Below, piece by piece: positions 39,583-49,476 of a stretch of 64,000 nt of DNA. How positions within the stretch are numbered: position 1 is the first letter of the stretch; each line of letters starts with the position of its first letter. A program made the position numbers and the translations under genes. Origin of the DNA: an uncultured Pelagibacteraceae bacterium. Lineage in GTDB: Bacteria > Pseudomonadota > Alphaproteobacteria > Pelagibacterales > Pelagibacteraceae. Location of the stretch: positions 93,844 to 157,843 of the forward strand of contig CACIKW010000001.1 of NCBI GenBank assembly GCA_902587315.1. Reading direction: 5' to 3'. The notes below the pieces were generated by a model. That model did no database searches and was not told the DNA's origin. It worked only from the letters and a program-made list of their open reading frames with translations.

Positions 39583-42354
39583 ATGAATAAAATAAATAAA
39601 AGCGATCATTTTTATTTGATTGATGGTTCTGGGTATATTTTTAGAGCATATTATGCCTTACCGCCACTTACAAGAAAAAGCGATGGACTACCTACCGGAG
39701 CTGTAAGTGGTTTTTGCAATATGCTATTTAAATTATTACAGGATGCAACATCAGAACAAAACGAAAGTAAACCAACTCACTTCGCAGTAATTTTTGATTC
39801 TGCAAGAAAAAATTTTAGAAATGAAATTTTTTCAGACTACAAGGCAAATAGATCTGAAGCGCCTGAGGATTTAATTCCTCAGTTTGAATATATAAGAAAA
39901 TCAGTAAATGCATTCAATCTTCCATCAGTCGAACTCTTAAATTATGAAGCAGATGATTTGATTGCTACATACTCAGAACAAATATTTAAAAAAGGAGCAC
40001 AAGTAACAATAATTTCATCTGATAAAGATTTAATGCAGCTATATAAAAAAAATATTCGCATATTTGATCCAATGAAAAGTAAATTTATTAACAAAGATGA
40101 TATTTATAATAAATTTGGAGTTAAACCAGAAAAAGTAATTGATGTACAATCATTAGCAGGTGACAGTAGCGATAATATACCCGGAGTACCAGGCATTGGA
40201 GTGAAAACTGCAGCAGAATTAATAAATACCTACGGAGATTTGGAAAATTTACTAAAAAACGCAGATCAGATTAAACAAAACAAAAGACGTGAAACATTAA
40301 TCAAAAACAAAAAAAAAGCTTTAATAAGCAAGGAGTTGGTAACTTTAAAAAAAGATGTTCCTGTAAAAAATAATTTAAATGAATTTAAGCTAAAGGAAGT
40401 TAACAGAGATAAACTTTATAATTTTTTAAGAGAAATGGAATTTAATAGATTATTAAGCTTGGTAATATCTACTTATGGTGAAATTTCATTTTCAGAAAAA
40501 AAAAATATTATAAAGGAAAAAATCAATGAAAAAATTTCAAAAAATAATTATAAAATAATAAAATCAGAAATTGAAATTGAAAGATTGTTACTTGAGGCAG
40601 AAGAATTAGGTGAATTAGCCATTGATACAGAAACAACATCGCTGGATCCTCATCAGGCAAAATTAGTTGGTATATCCTTATCAACAAAAATAGGTAATGC
40701 AGTTTATATTCCAATAGGACATAAAAAAGGAGAAAATCTAAATGAAAAGAATGTATTAAAAAAACTTAAACCAATTTTAGAAGATAAAAGTATTAAAAAA
40801 ATTGGTCAAAATATTAAATTTGATTACATTATCTTTTATCACAGGGGAATCGATATTAATCCCATGGAAGATACAATGCTAATGTCCTATGTTTTAGATG
40901 CTGGGAAAAATAGGCATAATATGGATACATTATCAGTATTACATTTAGGTCATAAACCAATTGCTTTTAAGGAATTAGTTGGATCTGGAAAAAAAGAAAT
41001 TAATTTTAGCGAGGTAAATATAATGGATGCAAAAGATTATGCGGCAGAAGATGCAGATATCACATTTAGACTATATAAAATTTTTTTAAAAAATTTAAAT
41101 TCTGAAAAATTAACTAATATTTATGAAATTTTTGAAAAACCTTTAATTAAAATTTTAGCAATGATGGAAATTAATGGCGTTAAACTTGATACATCATCAT
41201 TGAAAAAATTATCTGTAAAATTTGAAGAAAAAATAAAACTTTTAGAAAGTGAAATTTTTAAATTATCCAAAAGAGAATTTAATATTGCCTCTACTAAGCA
41301 ACTTGGGGAAATAATCTATAATGAATTAAAAATTTCAGCTCAAAAAAAAACAAAAAAAGGAAGTTTTGCTACAAGCGCATTAGTATTAGAAGATTTAGCG
41401 TTTAAAGGGCACAAGTTACCAAAATTAGTTTTAGATTGGAGACAATTAACTAAACTTAAAAATACTTATTCTGATGCATTGCCAGAATACATTAATCCAT
41501 CAACAAATAGAATTCACACTTCCTTTTTACTAGCCGCAACAACTACTGGTCGTTTAGCATCTAGTGATCCAAATTTACAAAACATTCCAATAAAAACTGA
41601 AAACGGAAAAGATATTAGAAAATCATTTATAGCTGAAAAGGGATACACGTTAATTTCTGCTGATTATAATCAAATAGAGATGAGAATTTTGGCAGATCTT
41701 GCCGATGTAAAAGAATTAAAAAAAGCTATTCAAAATAATGAAGATATTCATTCTTTAACAGCAAGCCAGGTATTTAATTTAGATATTAAAAAAATCAACT
41801 CTGATATGAGACGAAAAGCAAAAGCAATTAATTTTGGAATAATTTATGGCATATCACAGTATGGTCTAGCAAAACAAATAGGAGTTTCAAATATAGAGGC
41901 TAAGGATTTTTTAAATTCATATTTTTTAAAGTTTCCAGAAATTAAGGCATATATGAATTCAACAATTAGTTTTTGTAGAAAAACTGGATATGTGAATAAT
42001 ATATTTGGACGAAGAACACATCTTAAAGGAATTAACGATAAAAATTTTAATATTAGAAATTTTCAAGAAAGAGCTGCAATTAATGCTCCAATACAAGGAT
42101 CTGCATCTGAAATTATGAGACTTGCAATGATTAGACTCAACAATAGACTTCAAAAAGAAAAAACATCTAGCTGTAGAATGTTGCTACAAATTCACGATGA
42201 ATTAATATTTGAAGTATTAAAAAGTAATGCAGATAAAATGGCAAAAATCATTAGAGATGAAATGACTAGTGTTAAAGACAGTGAAATCCATTCTTTCTCA
42301 ATTCCTTTACAAGTAGATGTAAATATTGGAGATAATTGGGGTCTTCTTCATTAA
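39583..42354 (+). CDS. polA: DNA polymerase I
   Basis: The 923-residue enzyme has all three PolI parts. The 5'-3' flap exonuclease (about 1-300) shows LIDGSGYIFRAYYALPPLTR and GDSSDNIPGVPGIGVKTA. The 3'-5' proofreading domain (about 325-510) retains acidic residues in AIDTETTSLDPHQ, suggesting active proofreading. The polymerase domain has SADYNQIEMRILADL, RRKAKAINFGIIYG and the HDE motif in LQIHDELIFEV. It fills RNA-primer gaps and acts in repair. It is divergent from the lone ABC ATPase. Confidence 0.97.
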   Translation: MNKINKSDHFYLIDGSGYIFRAYYALPPLTRKSDGLPTGAVSGFCNMLFKLLQDATSEQNESKPTHFAVIFDSARKNFRNEIFSDYKANRSEAPEDLIPQFEYIRKSVNAFNLPSVELLNYEADDLIATYSEQIFKKGAQVTIISSDKDLMQLYKKNIRIFDPMKSKFINKDDIYNKFGVKPEKVIDVQSLAGDSSDNIPGVPGIGVKTAAELINTYGDLENLLKNADQIKQNKRRETLIKNKKKALISKELVTLKKDVPVKNNLNEFKLKEVNRDKLYNFLREMEFNRLLSLVISTYGEISFSEKKNIIKEKINEKISKNNYKIIKSEIEIERLLLEAEELGELAIDTETTSLDPHQAKLVGISLSTKIGNAVYIPIGHKKGENLNEKNVLKKLKPILEDKSIKKIGQNIKFDYIIFYHRGIDINPMEDTMLMSYVLDAGKNRHNMDTLSVLHLGHKPIAFKELVGSGKKEINFSEVNIMDAKDYAAEDADITFRLYKIFLKNLNSEKLTNIYEIFEKPLIKILAMMEINGVKLDTSSLKKLSVKFEEKIKLLESEIFKLSKREFNIASTKQLGEIIYNELKISAQKKTKKGSFATSALVLEDLAFKGHKLPKLVLDWRQLTKLKNTYSDALPEYINPSTNRIHTSFLLAATTTGRLASSDPNLQNIPIKTENGKDIRKSFIAEKGYTLISADYNQIEMRILADLADVKELKKAIQNNEDIHSLTASQVFNLDIKKINSDMRRKAKAINFGIIYGISQYGLAKQIGVSNIEAKDFLNSYFLKFPEIKAYMNSTISFCRKTGYVNNIFGRRTHLKGINDKNFNIRNFQERAAINAPIQGSASEIMRLAMIRLNNRLQKEKTSSCRMLLQIHDELIFEVLKSNADKMAKIIRDEMTSVKDSEIHSFSIPLQVDVNIGDNWGLLH

Positions 42355-42369
42355 AGTTCAAGACATCTA

Positions 42370-42398
42370 TTGCTGAAATTAAAACAATTTAGTATTTT
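42370..42398 (+). promoter_or_regulatory. Possible chvI-chvG promoter
   Basis: TTGCTG (42370-42375), a 17-bp spacer and TATTTT (42393-42398) precede the chvI ATG at 42410 by about a dozen bases. The predicted leader is only about five bases, resembling the rpmB arrangement. The -10 match is moderate. Confidence 0.4.
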
Positions 42399-42409
42399 CA
42401 ATTTAGCAC

Positions 42410-43114
42410 ATGAAAGAAACCATTGCATTAATTGATGATGATAGAAACATTCTTACCAGCATAAGTATAGCACTGGAAAAAGAAGGATTTAAAGTTCAAA
42501 CTTATGTGGATGGAGAAAGCGCGTTGGTTGGACTGACTCGGATGCCACCTGACCTGGCAATTATAGATATTAAAATGCCAAAAATGGATGGAGAAGAACT
42601 TTTAAAAAAATTAAGAAAAAAAACTTCTATGCCAGTAATATTTTTAACATCAAAGGATGAAGAGGTTGATGAGTTACTAGGCTTGAAGCTTGGTGCAGAT
42701 GACTTTGTAAAGAAATCGGGAGGTTTTTCCATAAAAGTATTAATAGAAAGAATAAGAGTTCAATTAAGGAAAAAAGATTTAAAAAACAATATTGAAGAAT
42801 CAAAAAATATTATTGCGCATGGAAAATTAAGATTGGATCCATCACAACTAGAGTGTGAATGGAATGGCAAGGCTCTTCCGGACAAGCTTACCACTACCGA
42901 ATTTCTAATAGTACAAGAACTAGCAAAAAGGCCAGGAATTATAAAAGAGCGATCACAATTAATGGATATAGCTTATAGAGAAGATACAGATATTGAAGAT
43001 CGAACTATAGACAGTCATGTAAAAAGAATAAGAAAAAAATTTAAAAAAGTAGATAATAATTTTTCTGCGATTGAAACAAGATATGGTAGTGGTTATCGTT
43101 GGAATATTAGTTAA
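42410..43114 (+). CDS. chvI: Response regulator ChvI (OmpR family)
   Basis: The 234-residue regulator has a receiver domain (1-120) with phospho-acceptor aspartate in LAIIDIKMPKMDGEE and an OmpR/PhoB winged helix (about 135-234) containing DPSQLECEWNGKAL, LTTTEFLIVQEL and DSHVKRIRKKFK. The GLTRMPPDLAIIDIKMPKMDG and FLTSKDEEVDELLGLKLGADDF segments match ChvI rather than generic PhoB. ChvI with ChvG controls envelope and acid responses in alphaproteobacteria. The gene is coupled to chvG by TAATG. Confidence 0.9.
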   Translation: MKETIALIDDDRNILTSISIALEKEGFKVQTYVDGESALVGLTRMPPDLAIIDIKMPKMDGEELLKKLRKKTSMPVIFLTSKDEEVDELLGLKLGADDFVKKSGGFSIKVLIERIRVQLRKKDLKNNIEESKNIIAHGKLRLDPSQLECEWNGKALPDKLTTTEFLIVQELAKRPGIIKERSQLMDIAYREDTDIEDRTIDSHVKRIRKKFKKVDNNFSAIETRYGSGYRWNIS

Positions 43115-44649
43115 TGTTAAATAAATTAATAAAAGATCTATCAATATTAAAAAAATTTTTATTTATAAATTTATTAATTTTTTCAATTATTGGCCTCATT
43201 ACAATTTTCTATCTTAAATCAATTCAGCCAGCTTTAATTAATAAAAAAACCTCCAACCACATCCAGATCATGGACAATACTATTGACAATATAAAAAGAT
43301 TAAATGTTAAATTTAATGAGAATGATATTAGGAAATTTTTATTTTCTACTAGATTTCTTTTTCAAAGCATAGACAGAGTTTTAATTTTTGACAATGAACT
43401 GAAACTAATTGGAGATACAAATACTTTAGATTTAGATCCAAGATCCTTTAAACAAAGTTTAGAAATAATACAAATGAATGGACTAAGTGAGAATCTTGAA
43501 GATAATAAGAAAGATGAAAGTTTAAGCGTTACTAAATCAGATGATAAATCTTTAGAAAATATTTTAAATAATTATGTAAATTCTACAAGTTTTGGAAAAC
43601 CATATACTTTCACCCGAGATAATTATAATCAGTTTTTGCTTACTACCATCAAAAGTGTTTTTGATGAAAAAGAAAATATTGGTTTTTTGGCTATAAGTGA
43701 AAATGCAAATGATATCAAAACTGCGATAGATGAAAGAAAAATTTTTATTATTAGAACTGCATTTTTTGTAGCAATCGTAATTTTAATTTTTTCTTTTGTT
43801 TTAAATAGATATTTTTTAAAGCCCATAAGAAATCTAGTTAATTATACAGAATTAATAAAAAATAAGAAAAAAGATGATGTGAATATTAATATTAATAAAA
43901 ATAGAAATGATGAAATTGGTATTTTATCTAATTCACTAGAAGAAATGACTACTGAACTTCATAAAAGAATAAATAAAACTAAAAATTTTTCTACTGATTT
44001 GGTGCATGAAATTAGAAATCCTTTAGCATCATTGAAAAGTGCATCCGAAATAATTTCTGAAACAAACAATCAAGAACAAAGAGAAAAATTAGTTAAAATT
44101 GTATCCCATGACGTTGAAAGAATAGAAAGATTAATAACTGACTATTCTCAAATCTTGAAGGACGAAGCTGCAATGACTTCGGAAAAAATGCAAAAAATAG
44201 ATTTAAGCTTAATCACAAACTCAGTTGTTGATGATTTTAACAATATTTACAATTCTAAAAGAGGAATCAACATTAAACTTAAAATAAATGGATCAAAAAA
44301 ATATCAAATTTTAGGAATTGAAAACAGAATTGAACAAATTATTGCTAATCTTCTAGAAAACTCTATTTCATTTAGCAAAGACAACCAGATTATAGAAGTA
44401 CATATAAACAAAGACAGAGTAGGTAGGACAATATTAAAAGTAATAGACGAAGGAGAAGGATTTAAAGAAAATGAAACAGAAAAAATATTTGAAAGATTTT
44501 ATAGTAACAGACCAGAAAAGTTTGGACAACACTCAGGATTAGGTTTAAACATTGTAAAGAATTTGGTTGAGCTTCATAATGGAAAAATTTTTGCTTCAAA
44601 TAATAAAGATAAAGGGGCAAAAATAGAAATAATTTTTCCAAAAAATTAA
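43114..44649 (+). CDS. chvG: Sensor histidine kinase ChvG
   Basis: The 511-residue kinase has an N-terminal transmembrane helix (about 14-33), a periplasmic sensor domain (about 35-205), a second helix (about 210-230), a HAMP segment, a dimerisation domain with the phospho-histidine in DLVHEIRNPLASL, and an ATPase domain with NLLENSISF, DEGEGFKENE and GLGLNIVKNLVE. The sensor part is much diverged, as usual for ChvG. It overlaps chvI by one base. In rhizobia hprK and PTS genes follow chvG; here ahcY follows directly. Confidence 0.88.
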   Translation: MLNKLIKDLSILKKFLFINLLIFSIIGLITIFYLKSIQPALINKKTSNHIQIMDNTIDNIKRLNVKFNENDIRKFLFSTRFLFQSIDRVLIFDNELKLIGDTNTLDLDPRSFKQSLEIIQMNGLSENLEDNKKDESLSVTKSDDKSLENILNNYVNSTSFGKPYTFTRDNYNQFLLTTIKSVFDEKENIGFLAISENANDIKTAIDERKIFIIRTAFFVAIVILIFSFVLNRYFLKPIRNLVNYTELIKNKKKDDVNININKNRNDEIGILSNSLEEMTTELHKRINKTKNFSTDLVHEIRNPLASLKSASEIISETNNQEQREKLVKIVSHDVERIERLITDYSQILKDEAAMTSEKMQKIDLSLITNSVVDDFNNIYNSKRGINIKLKINGSKKYQILGIENRIEQIIANLLENSISFSKDNQIIEVHINKDRVGRTILKVIDEGEGFKENETEKIFERFYSNRPEKFGQHSGLGLNIVKNLVELHNGKIFASNNKDKGAKIEIIFPKN

Positions 44650-44698
44650 AAAAATTTTAATTGATTATATTCAATAAAATTGTTAGAAGCACACGCTC

Positions 44699-45985
44699 AT
44701 GAGTGACTACAAAGTAAAAGATATAAATTTAGCAGAATTCGGAAGAAAAGAAATTTCGTTAGCGGAAACAGAAATGCCAGGTTTAATGGCTCTAAGAAAA
44801 GAGTATAAAGGAAAGAAACCCCTAAAAGGTGCTAGAATTCTTGGATGCTTACATATGACGATACAAACCGCTGTATTAATTGAAACTTTAGTAGAATTAG
44901 GAGCAGAAGTAAGATGGTCTTCTTGCAATATTTTTTCAACACAGGATCATGCAGCTGCTGCAATAGCGAAAGCGGGAATTCCTGTATTTGCATGGAAAGG
45001 TGAAACCGAAGAAGAATATTGGTGGTGTGTAAAACAAACTATAGAAGGTAAAAAAGATTGGAAACCAAACATGATTTTAGATGATGGTGGTGATTTAACA
45101 GCATTAATGCACAAAGATTATAAAGATATGTTGAAATCAATTAAAGGAGTATCCGAAGAAACAACAACTGGAGTACTAGCTCTTAAAAAAATGGAAGCTC
45201 AGGGCACTCTTTTAGTACCAGCAATTAATGTTAATGATTCAGTAACAAAATCAAAATTTGATAATTTATATGGATGCAGAGAAAGTTTGGTAGATGGGAT
45301 TAAAAGAGCAACAGATGTTATGATGTCGGGAAAAGTAGCAATTGTTGCAGGTTTTGGTGATGTTGGAAAAGGAAGTGCAGCATCACTAAGACAGAGTGGT
45401 GCAAGAGTAATGGTTACAGAGACTGACCCTATATGTGCTCTTCAAGCAGCAATGGAAGGATATGAAGTTGTTCTTATGGAAGAAATGATTAAAGAAGCAG
45501 ACATAGTAGTTACAGCCACTGGAAACAAAGATATTGTTACCGCGGATCACATGAGAATGATGAAAGATAGAGCTATTCTTTGTAATATTGGACATTTTGA
45601 TAATGAAATTCAAGTTGAAGCTTTAAAAAATTATAAGTGGGACGAAATTAAACCACAAGTTCACGAAATAGAATTACCTGACAAAAAAAGAATTATATTA
45701 TTAGCAGAAGGAAGACTTGTTAACCTAGGATGTGCCACTGGTCATCCTAGCTTTGTAATGAGTGCTTCATTTACAAACCAAGTTACGGCACAAATAGAAC
45801 TATGGAACAATTCAGATAAATATGAGAAAAAGGTATATGTACTGCCGAAACACTTAGACGAAAAAGTAGCAAGGTTACATTTAGAAAAAGTAGGTGCAAA
45901 ACTAACCAAGCTATCTAAAGAGCAGGCAGACTACATTAGCGTAAAACAAGAAGGACCTTACAAACCCGATGCATATCGCTACTAA
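44699..45985 (+). CDS. ahcY: S-adenosylhomocysteine hydrolase
   Basis: AhcY splits SAH to adenosine and homocysteine, relieving product inhibition of methyltransferases and returning homocysteine to methionine synthesis. The 428-residue form is the shorter of the common sizes. [15 protein letters not shown] and [12 protein letters not shown] carry substrate residues. [19 protein letters not shown] has the catalytic Lys/Asp, [13 protein letters not shown] binds NAD, and the C-terminal [19 protein letters not shown] and DAYRY are complete. No SAH riboswitch fits in the 49-bp gap upstream. Confidence 0.97.
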   Translation: MSDYKVKDINLAEFGRKEISLAETEMPGLMALRKEYKGKKPLKGARILGCLHMTIQTAVLIETLVELGAEVRWSSCNIFSTQDHAAAAIAKAGIPVFAWKGETEEEYWWCVKQTIEGKKDWKPNMILDDGGDLTALMHKDYKDMLKSIKGVSEETTTGVLALKKMEAQGTLLVPAINVNDSVTKSKFDNLYGCRESLVDGIKRATDVMMSGKVAIVAGFGDVGKGSAASLRQSGARVMVTETDPICALQAAMEGYEVVLMEEMIKEADIVVTATGNKDIVTADHMRMMKDRAILCNIGHFDNEIQVEALKNYKWDEIKPQVHEIELPDKKRIILLAEGRLVNLGCATGHPSFVMSASFTNQVTAQIELWNNSDKYEKKVYVLPKHLDEKVARLHLEKVGAKLTKLSKEQADYISVKQEGPYKPDAYRY

Positions 45986-46448
45986 AAGTAGCAAAATTGA
46001 TATTACATTAGAAAAAGATACCAAATCAATTTCGCAAAAAATTTCAGATCATTTATCAAAAGGAGATATAGTTTTTTTATACGGTGAAATAGGTGTAGGA
46101 AAAAGCACTTTTATTAAACACTTAATTAACTTTTTACAATCTAAATCAAATCAAAAAAAAACAGAAATACCAAGTCCAACTTTTAACATAATATACGAAT
46201 ACAAAATTGATAAACTTGTTATACAGCATTACGATTTGTATAGAGTAAAAAGTGAATTGGAATTGAAAAATATAGGAATATTTGAAAATCAAAAAGACTC
46301 ATTAATATTGGTTGAGTGGCCCGAAATAATAAAAGAAAAGCCAAAAAATATAATTGAATTAAATTTCAATTATGAAGAAAATTTAACTAAAAGAAGCTTG
46401 GTTATATCAAGCAATTATAAAAAAGAAATTTTTAATGAATTTAAATAA
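45969..46448 (+). CDS. tsaE: tRNA threonylcarbamoyladenosine ATPase TsaE
   Basis: TsaE is the P-loop ATPase of the t6A37 tRNA modification complex. The 159-residue protein has Walker [15 protein letters not shown] near 34-47 and the conserved [16 protein letters not shown] and ILVEWPE segments. The ATG at 45969 overlaps the ahcY end by 17 bp, and its own end overlaps amgK by 14 bp, an unusually tight packing. A tsaE-amgK-murU order is common in alphaproteobacteria. Confidence 0.93.
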   Translation: MHIATKSSKIDITLEKDTKSISQKISDHLSKGDIVFLYGEIGVGKSTFIKHLINFLQSKSNQKKTEIPSPTFNIIYEYKIDKLVIQHYDLYRVKSELELKNIGIFENQKDSLILVEWPEIIKEKPKNIIELNFNYEENLTKRSLVISSNYKKEIFNEFK

Positions 46449-47379
46449 TCTAACAAAATTGTCAGGAGATGCTTCATTTAGACAATTTTATAGAAGTAAT
46501 AAATCAATTGTAGTTTTCTGCAAAAGAGAAAAAAAAAGCAATTTGCTTATTTATGATGCAATAAATAAAATATTAATAAAAAATAAAATAAAAGCTCCAA
46601 AATTATTAAATCAAAATTATAAAAAAAATTTAATAGAAGTTGAGGACTTAGGAGACATTTCTATTTATTACAAGTTAAAAAATGTAAAAATTAATAAATT
46701 GAAATATTATAAAAAAATAATTTTGTTATTGTATAAATTACAAAGAATTAAAACTAAAAAAATTAAAACATTTAATAATACAAATTATACTATTCCACAA
46801 TATTCAAAGGATAAACTTTTTAAAGAGTCCAAATTATTTTTAGATTGGTATATCCCAAAAGTTATAAAAAAAAGTAAACAAAAAATAACAAAAAATAAAT
46901 TAAAAAATATTATTCAAATACTATTGAAAAAAATAAAAAATAAAAATCATGTATTTGTGCATAGAGATTTTCATGTATCTAATATAATGGAATATAAAAA
47001 AAAATTAGCAATTATAGATAACCAAGATGCCGTGTTTGGTAATCAAGCATATGATCTTGCTTCACTAATTGATGATGTAAGGTTAAAAACATCAAATTCT
47101 TTAAAAGAAAAAATTTTTAAATATTATTTAAATCAAGATAAATCTATAAATAAATATGATTTTAAAAATGATTTTGATGTATTGTCTGTATTAAGAAATA
47201 TAAAAATAATTGGTATATTCACTCGACTATCTTCTAGAGACAAAAAAAATTACTATTTAAAACTAATACCATATGCATGGAAATTAATTGAAAATAGAAT
47301 AAATAATAATTCAGTATTTAGTGATTTAAAATTTTTTTTGAACAATAACTTTTCAAAAGAAATGAGAAAAAAAAAATGA
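46435..47379 (+). CDS. amgK: Sugar 1-kinase AmgK (MurNAc/GlcNAc kinase-like)
   Basis: The 314-residue protein has an aminoglycoside-phosphotransferase fold. The catalytic loop HRDFHVSNIM and the following metal-binding IIDNQDAVFGNQAYDLASL are the AmgK/APH signature, and LSGDASFRQFYR is the typical AmgK beginning. AmgK phosphorylates N-acetylmuramate at C1, feeding MurU in peptidoglycan recycling. The protein is extremely rich in Lys, Asn and Ile. It overlaps tsaE by 14 bp and murU by 4 bp (ATGA). Choline- or ethanolamine-kinase-like function is a less likely alternative. Confidence 0.85.
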   Translation: MNLNNLTKLSGDASFRQFYRSNKSIVVFCKREKKSNLLIYDAINKILIKNKIKAPKLLNQNYKKNLIEVEDLGDISIYYKLKNVKINKLKYYKKIILLLYKLQRIKTKKIKTFNNTNYTIPQYSKDKLFKESKLFLDWYIPKVIKKSKQKITKNKLKNIIQILLKKIKNKNHVFVHRDFHVSNIMEYKKKLAIIDNQDAVFGNQAYDLASLIDDVRLKTSNSLKEKIFKYYLNQDKSINKYDFKNDFDVLSVLRNIKIIGIFTRLSSRDKKNYYLKLIPYAWKLIENRINNNSVFSDLKFFLNNNFSKEMRKKK

Positions 47380-48071
47380 AAAAAATAAATACCGCATTAA
47401 TATTGTGTGCTGGTTATGGTAAAAGATTAAATCCCTTAACATTAAATAAGCCAAAACCTTTACTTGAAGTAAAAGATATAAGCTTATTAGAAAATACGAT
47501 TAATTTAATTAATAATTTTGGAATAAAAAATATTTTAATAAACACATTTTATTTAAAGGAACAAATCACGGAATTTATTAATAAAAAAAATTTTAATTGT
47601 AAAATTAATATTATAGAGGATGGTGATTCAATTTTAGACACCGGTGGTGGAATTTTAAATTTAATAAAAAAATCAGAAAATGAAAATTTTTTTGTATTTA
47701 ATCCTGATACACTATGGAGCAAAGATTATATTGAAATAATTGGAAAAATGGAAAGTTTTTACTTTAAAAATAAAATTCAAAATATTTTATTGGTTGTTAA
47801 AAAATCTAATAGTTTTGATAAAAAACTTAAAGGTGATTTTAATTTAGATGCAAAAAATATTTTAAATTATAAAGAAAAAAGTTTTATTTATACCGGGTGT
47901 CAGATAATTAATAAAAATATTTTTTCAAAAGTTAATAAAAAATCTTTTTCGATTGTTGAAATATGGAAACAACTAATTAATGAAAATAAATTATATGGAT
48001 TTGAAAGTTTGAATGATTTTATACATATTACTGATATAGAAATATTCTACAAAATTTCAAAAAACCAATAA
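47376..48071 (+). CDS. murU: N-acetylmuramate-1-phosphate uridylyltransferase MurU
   Basis: The 231-residue nucleotidyltransferase begins with the nucleotide-binding LILCAGYGKRLNPLTLNKPKPLLEV and has the metal-ligand aspartate in FFVFNPDTLW. Next to amgK, it should convert MurNAc-1-phosphate to UDP-MurNAc, bypassing de novo fosfomycin-sensitive MurA. The alternative is a general sugar nucleotidyltransferase, since the fold is shared with RmlA and GlmU. Its last 15 bp overlap the convergent gpmA. Confidence 0.85.
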   Translation: MKKINTALILCAGYGKRLNPLTLNKPKPLLEVKDISLLENTINLINNFGIKNILINTFYLKEQITEFINKKNFNCKINIIEDGDSILDTGGGILNLIKKSENENFFVFNPDTLWSKDYIEIIGKMESFYFKNKIQNILLVVKKSNSFDKKLKGDFNLDAKNILNYKEKSFIYTGCQIINKNIFSKVNKKSFSIVEIWKQLINENKLYGFESLNDFIHITDIEIFYKISKNQ

Positions 48072-48767
48072 ATCTTTTGCTCTATCTTTGTCTAGATATT
48101 TTGCATTTACTAGTTTTTTATTTTCAAAATTTAAAACCAGCGGATTTCCAGTAGGGATTTCCAATCGTGATATTTGAGAATCATCTATTTCAAATAAATA
48201 TTTAGATAGCGAACGAATAGAATTTCCATGAGCAGCAATAATTATATTTTCATTAATTATAGGAAGTATATTTTTTTTGAAGTATGGAACTACTCTCTCA
48301 TAAGTATCCTTTAGAGACTCTGTATCAGGAATCATATTTTTAGGTATATCTTTATATGTTTCAATATTTATAGGATGGAAAGGATTATTTTTATTTAGTG
48401 GCTCAGCAGCTATATCCCAAGATCTTCTGAATTCATGAACTTTTTTTTCTCCTAAAGTTTTTTTCATTTCTTCTTTATTTAAACCTGTTAAAGCCCCATA
48501 GTTTCTTTCATTCAACTGCCACGCTTTTGTTACATTATCGTTCTTTATTCTTAGCGTATTTAAAATTAAACTTAATGTTTCGATAGCCCTTTTTTGATAA
48601 GAACAAAAAAAATGATTTAGATTTAATTTTAAATTTTTTATTAACTCACCAGCCTTGCAAGCTTCTAACTTTCCTTGTTGAGTTAATTCTACATCAACCC
48701 ATCCAGTAAACCTTTTTTGCAAGTTCCACTCGCTTTGACCGTGACGTACCAAAATTAAATGACTCAT
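48057..48767 (-). CDS. gpmA: 2,3-bisphosphoglycerate-dependent phosphoglycerate mutase
   Basis: The 236-residue enzyme interconverts 3- and 2-phosphoglycerate. The phospho-histidine lies in LVRHGQSEWNLQKRFTGW, and LNERNYGALTGLNKEEM and the second histidine in IIAAHGNSIRSL are typical of the cofactor-dependent family. The GpmA-type EFRRSWD segment is present. It is convergent with murU, sharing 15 bp, so both transcripts are antisense at their ends. Confidence 0.94.
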   Translation of the reverse strand: MSHLILVRHGQSEWNLQKRFTGWVDVELTQQGKLEACKAGELIKNLKLNLNHFFCSYQKRAIETLSLILNTLRIKNDNVTKAWQLNERNYGALTGLNKEEMKKTLGEKKVHEFRRSWDIAAEPLNKNNPFHPINIETYKDIPKNMIPDTESLKDTYERVVPYFKKNILPIINENIIIAAHGNSIRSLSKYLFEIDDSQISRLEIPTGNPLVLNFENKKLVNAKYLDKDRAKDLLVF

Positions 48768-48793
48768 TAATAATTTTTTAATATAAGATAATT

Positions 48794-49171
48794 ATGCAAA
48801 AGACAAAAATACTATTTAATATAATTAATACAATTTTTATTGTTTTATATGTATATCCAGGGAGTATCCTGGGTTTTCTAATTTATGGAGAATTTCATAT
48901 GCAGCCACAAATAACCCAAGATTTTTTATCAATATCATCAAACCATGTATATGCATTTTTTGTGTTGTCATTCTTGGGACTAATTGCCTATTACAAAAGC
49001 AAAAAAATACTTATTCTTAATTATTTAATATTAAGCTCTATAATTCTTGAGGTTTTACATTTAGTGATACCAAACAGATCATTTCAATATAGTGACTTGT
49101 TTGGTAATATTGTTGGAGTTTTAATGTCAATTTTTTTACTTAGTATATTTAATTTTTGGAGAAAAAGATGA
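48794..49171 (+). CDS. VanZ-like small membrane protein
   Basis: The 125-residue protein has four hydrophobic segments. The C-terminal LHLVIPNRSFQYSDLFGNIVG matches the VanZ-like family, in which a PxRSxxxxDLxxN motif follows a helix. Molecular function is unknown; some family members affect glycopeptide or teicoplanin resistance. It overlaps the downstream zeta gene as ATGA, so the two are made from one transcript. It is divergent from gpmA across 26 bp. Confidence 0.75.
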   Translation: MQKTKILFNIINTIFIVLYVYPGSILGFLIYGEFHMQPQITQDFLSISSNHVYAFFVLSFLGLIAYYKSKKILILNYLILSSIILEVLHLVIPNRSFQYSDLFGNIVGVLMSIFLLSIFNFWRKR

Positions 49172-49476
49172 GCACATTTGATGAAAGAGAAAAAAGTTTT
49201 GAAAAAAAATTTGCACACGATGAAGAATTGCAATTTAAAATTAGCGCTCGAAGAAACAAATATATTGGTCAATGGGTTTCACAAGTTTTGGGCTATAACT
49301 CTGATCAAGAAAAAGATTACATTCAAGCTGTTATAAAAGCAGATTTTGCTGAGGCAGGGGATGAAGATGTTTTTAGAAAAGTAAAGGCTGACCTAAAAGA
49401 TCATAAAATTTCAGACGAAGAAATCAGAAAAAAAATGGATGAGCTTAATGAAAAAGCTAAGTCTGAATTTAAGTAG
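49168..49476 (+). CDS. F1-ATPase inhibitor zeta subunit (DUF1476)
   Basis: The 102-residue protein starting MSTFDEREKSFEKKFAHDEE is clearly the alphaproteobacterial DUF1476 family, shown in Paracoccus to be the zeta subunit that plugs F1 and blocks wasteful ATP hydrolysis. The N-terminal segment of about 20 residues is the inhibitory part and is well kept; a four-helix core follows. The ATG at 49168 is chosen because it overlaps the VanZ-like stop as ATGA and has GGAG seven bases before; a frame start at 49156 lacks family similarity. It lies far from the F1 operon at 11119-15909. Confidence 0.92.
   Translation: MSTFDEREKSFEKKFAHDEELQFKISARRNKYIGQWVSQVLGYNSDQEKDYIQAVIKADFAEAGDEDVFRKVKADLKDHKISDEEIRKKMDELNEKAKSEFK

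Noticed and set aside
44650-44698. Possible SAH or SAM riboswitch before ahcY
   Set aside because: The gap is only 49 bp of A+T-rich sequence, without the stems or conserved bases of SAH, SAM-II or SAM-V aptamers.
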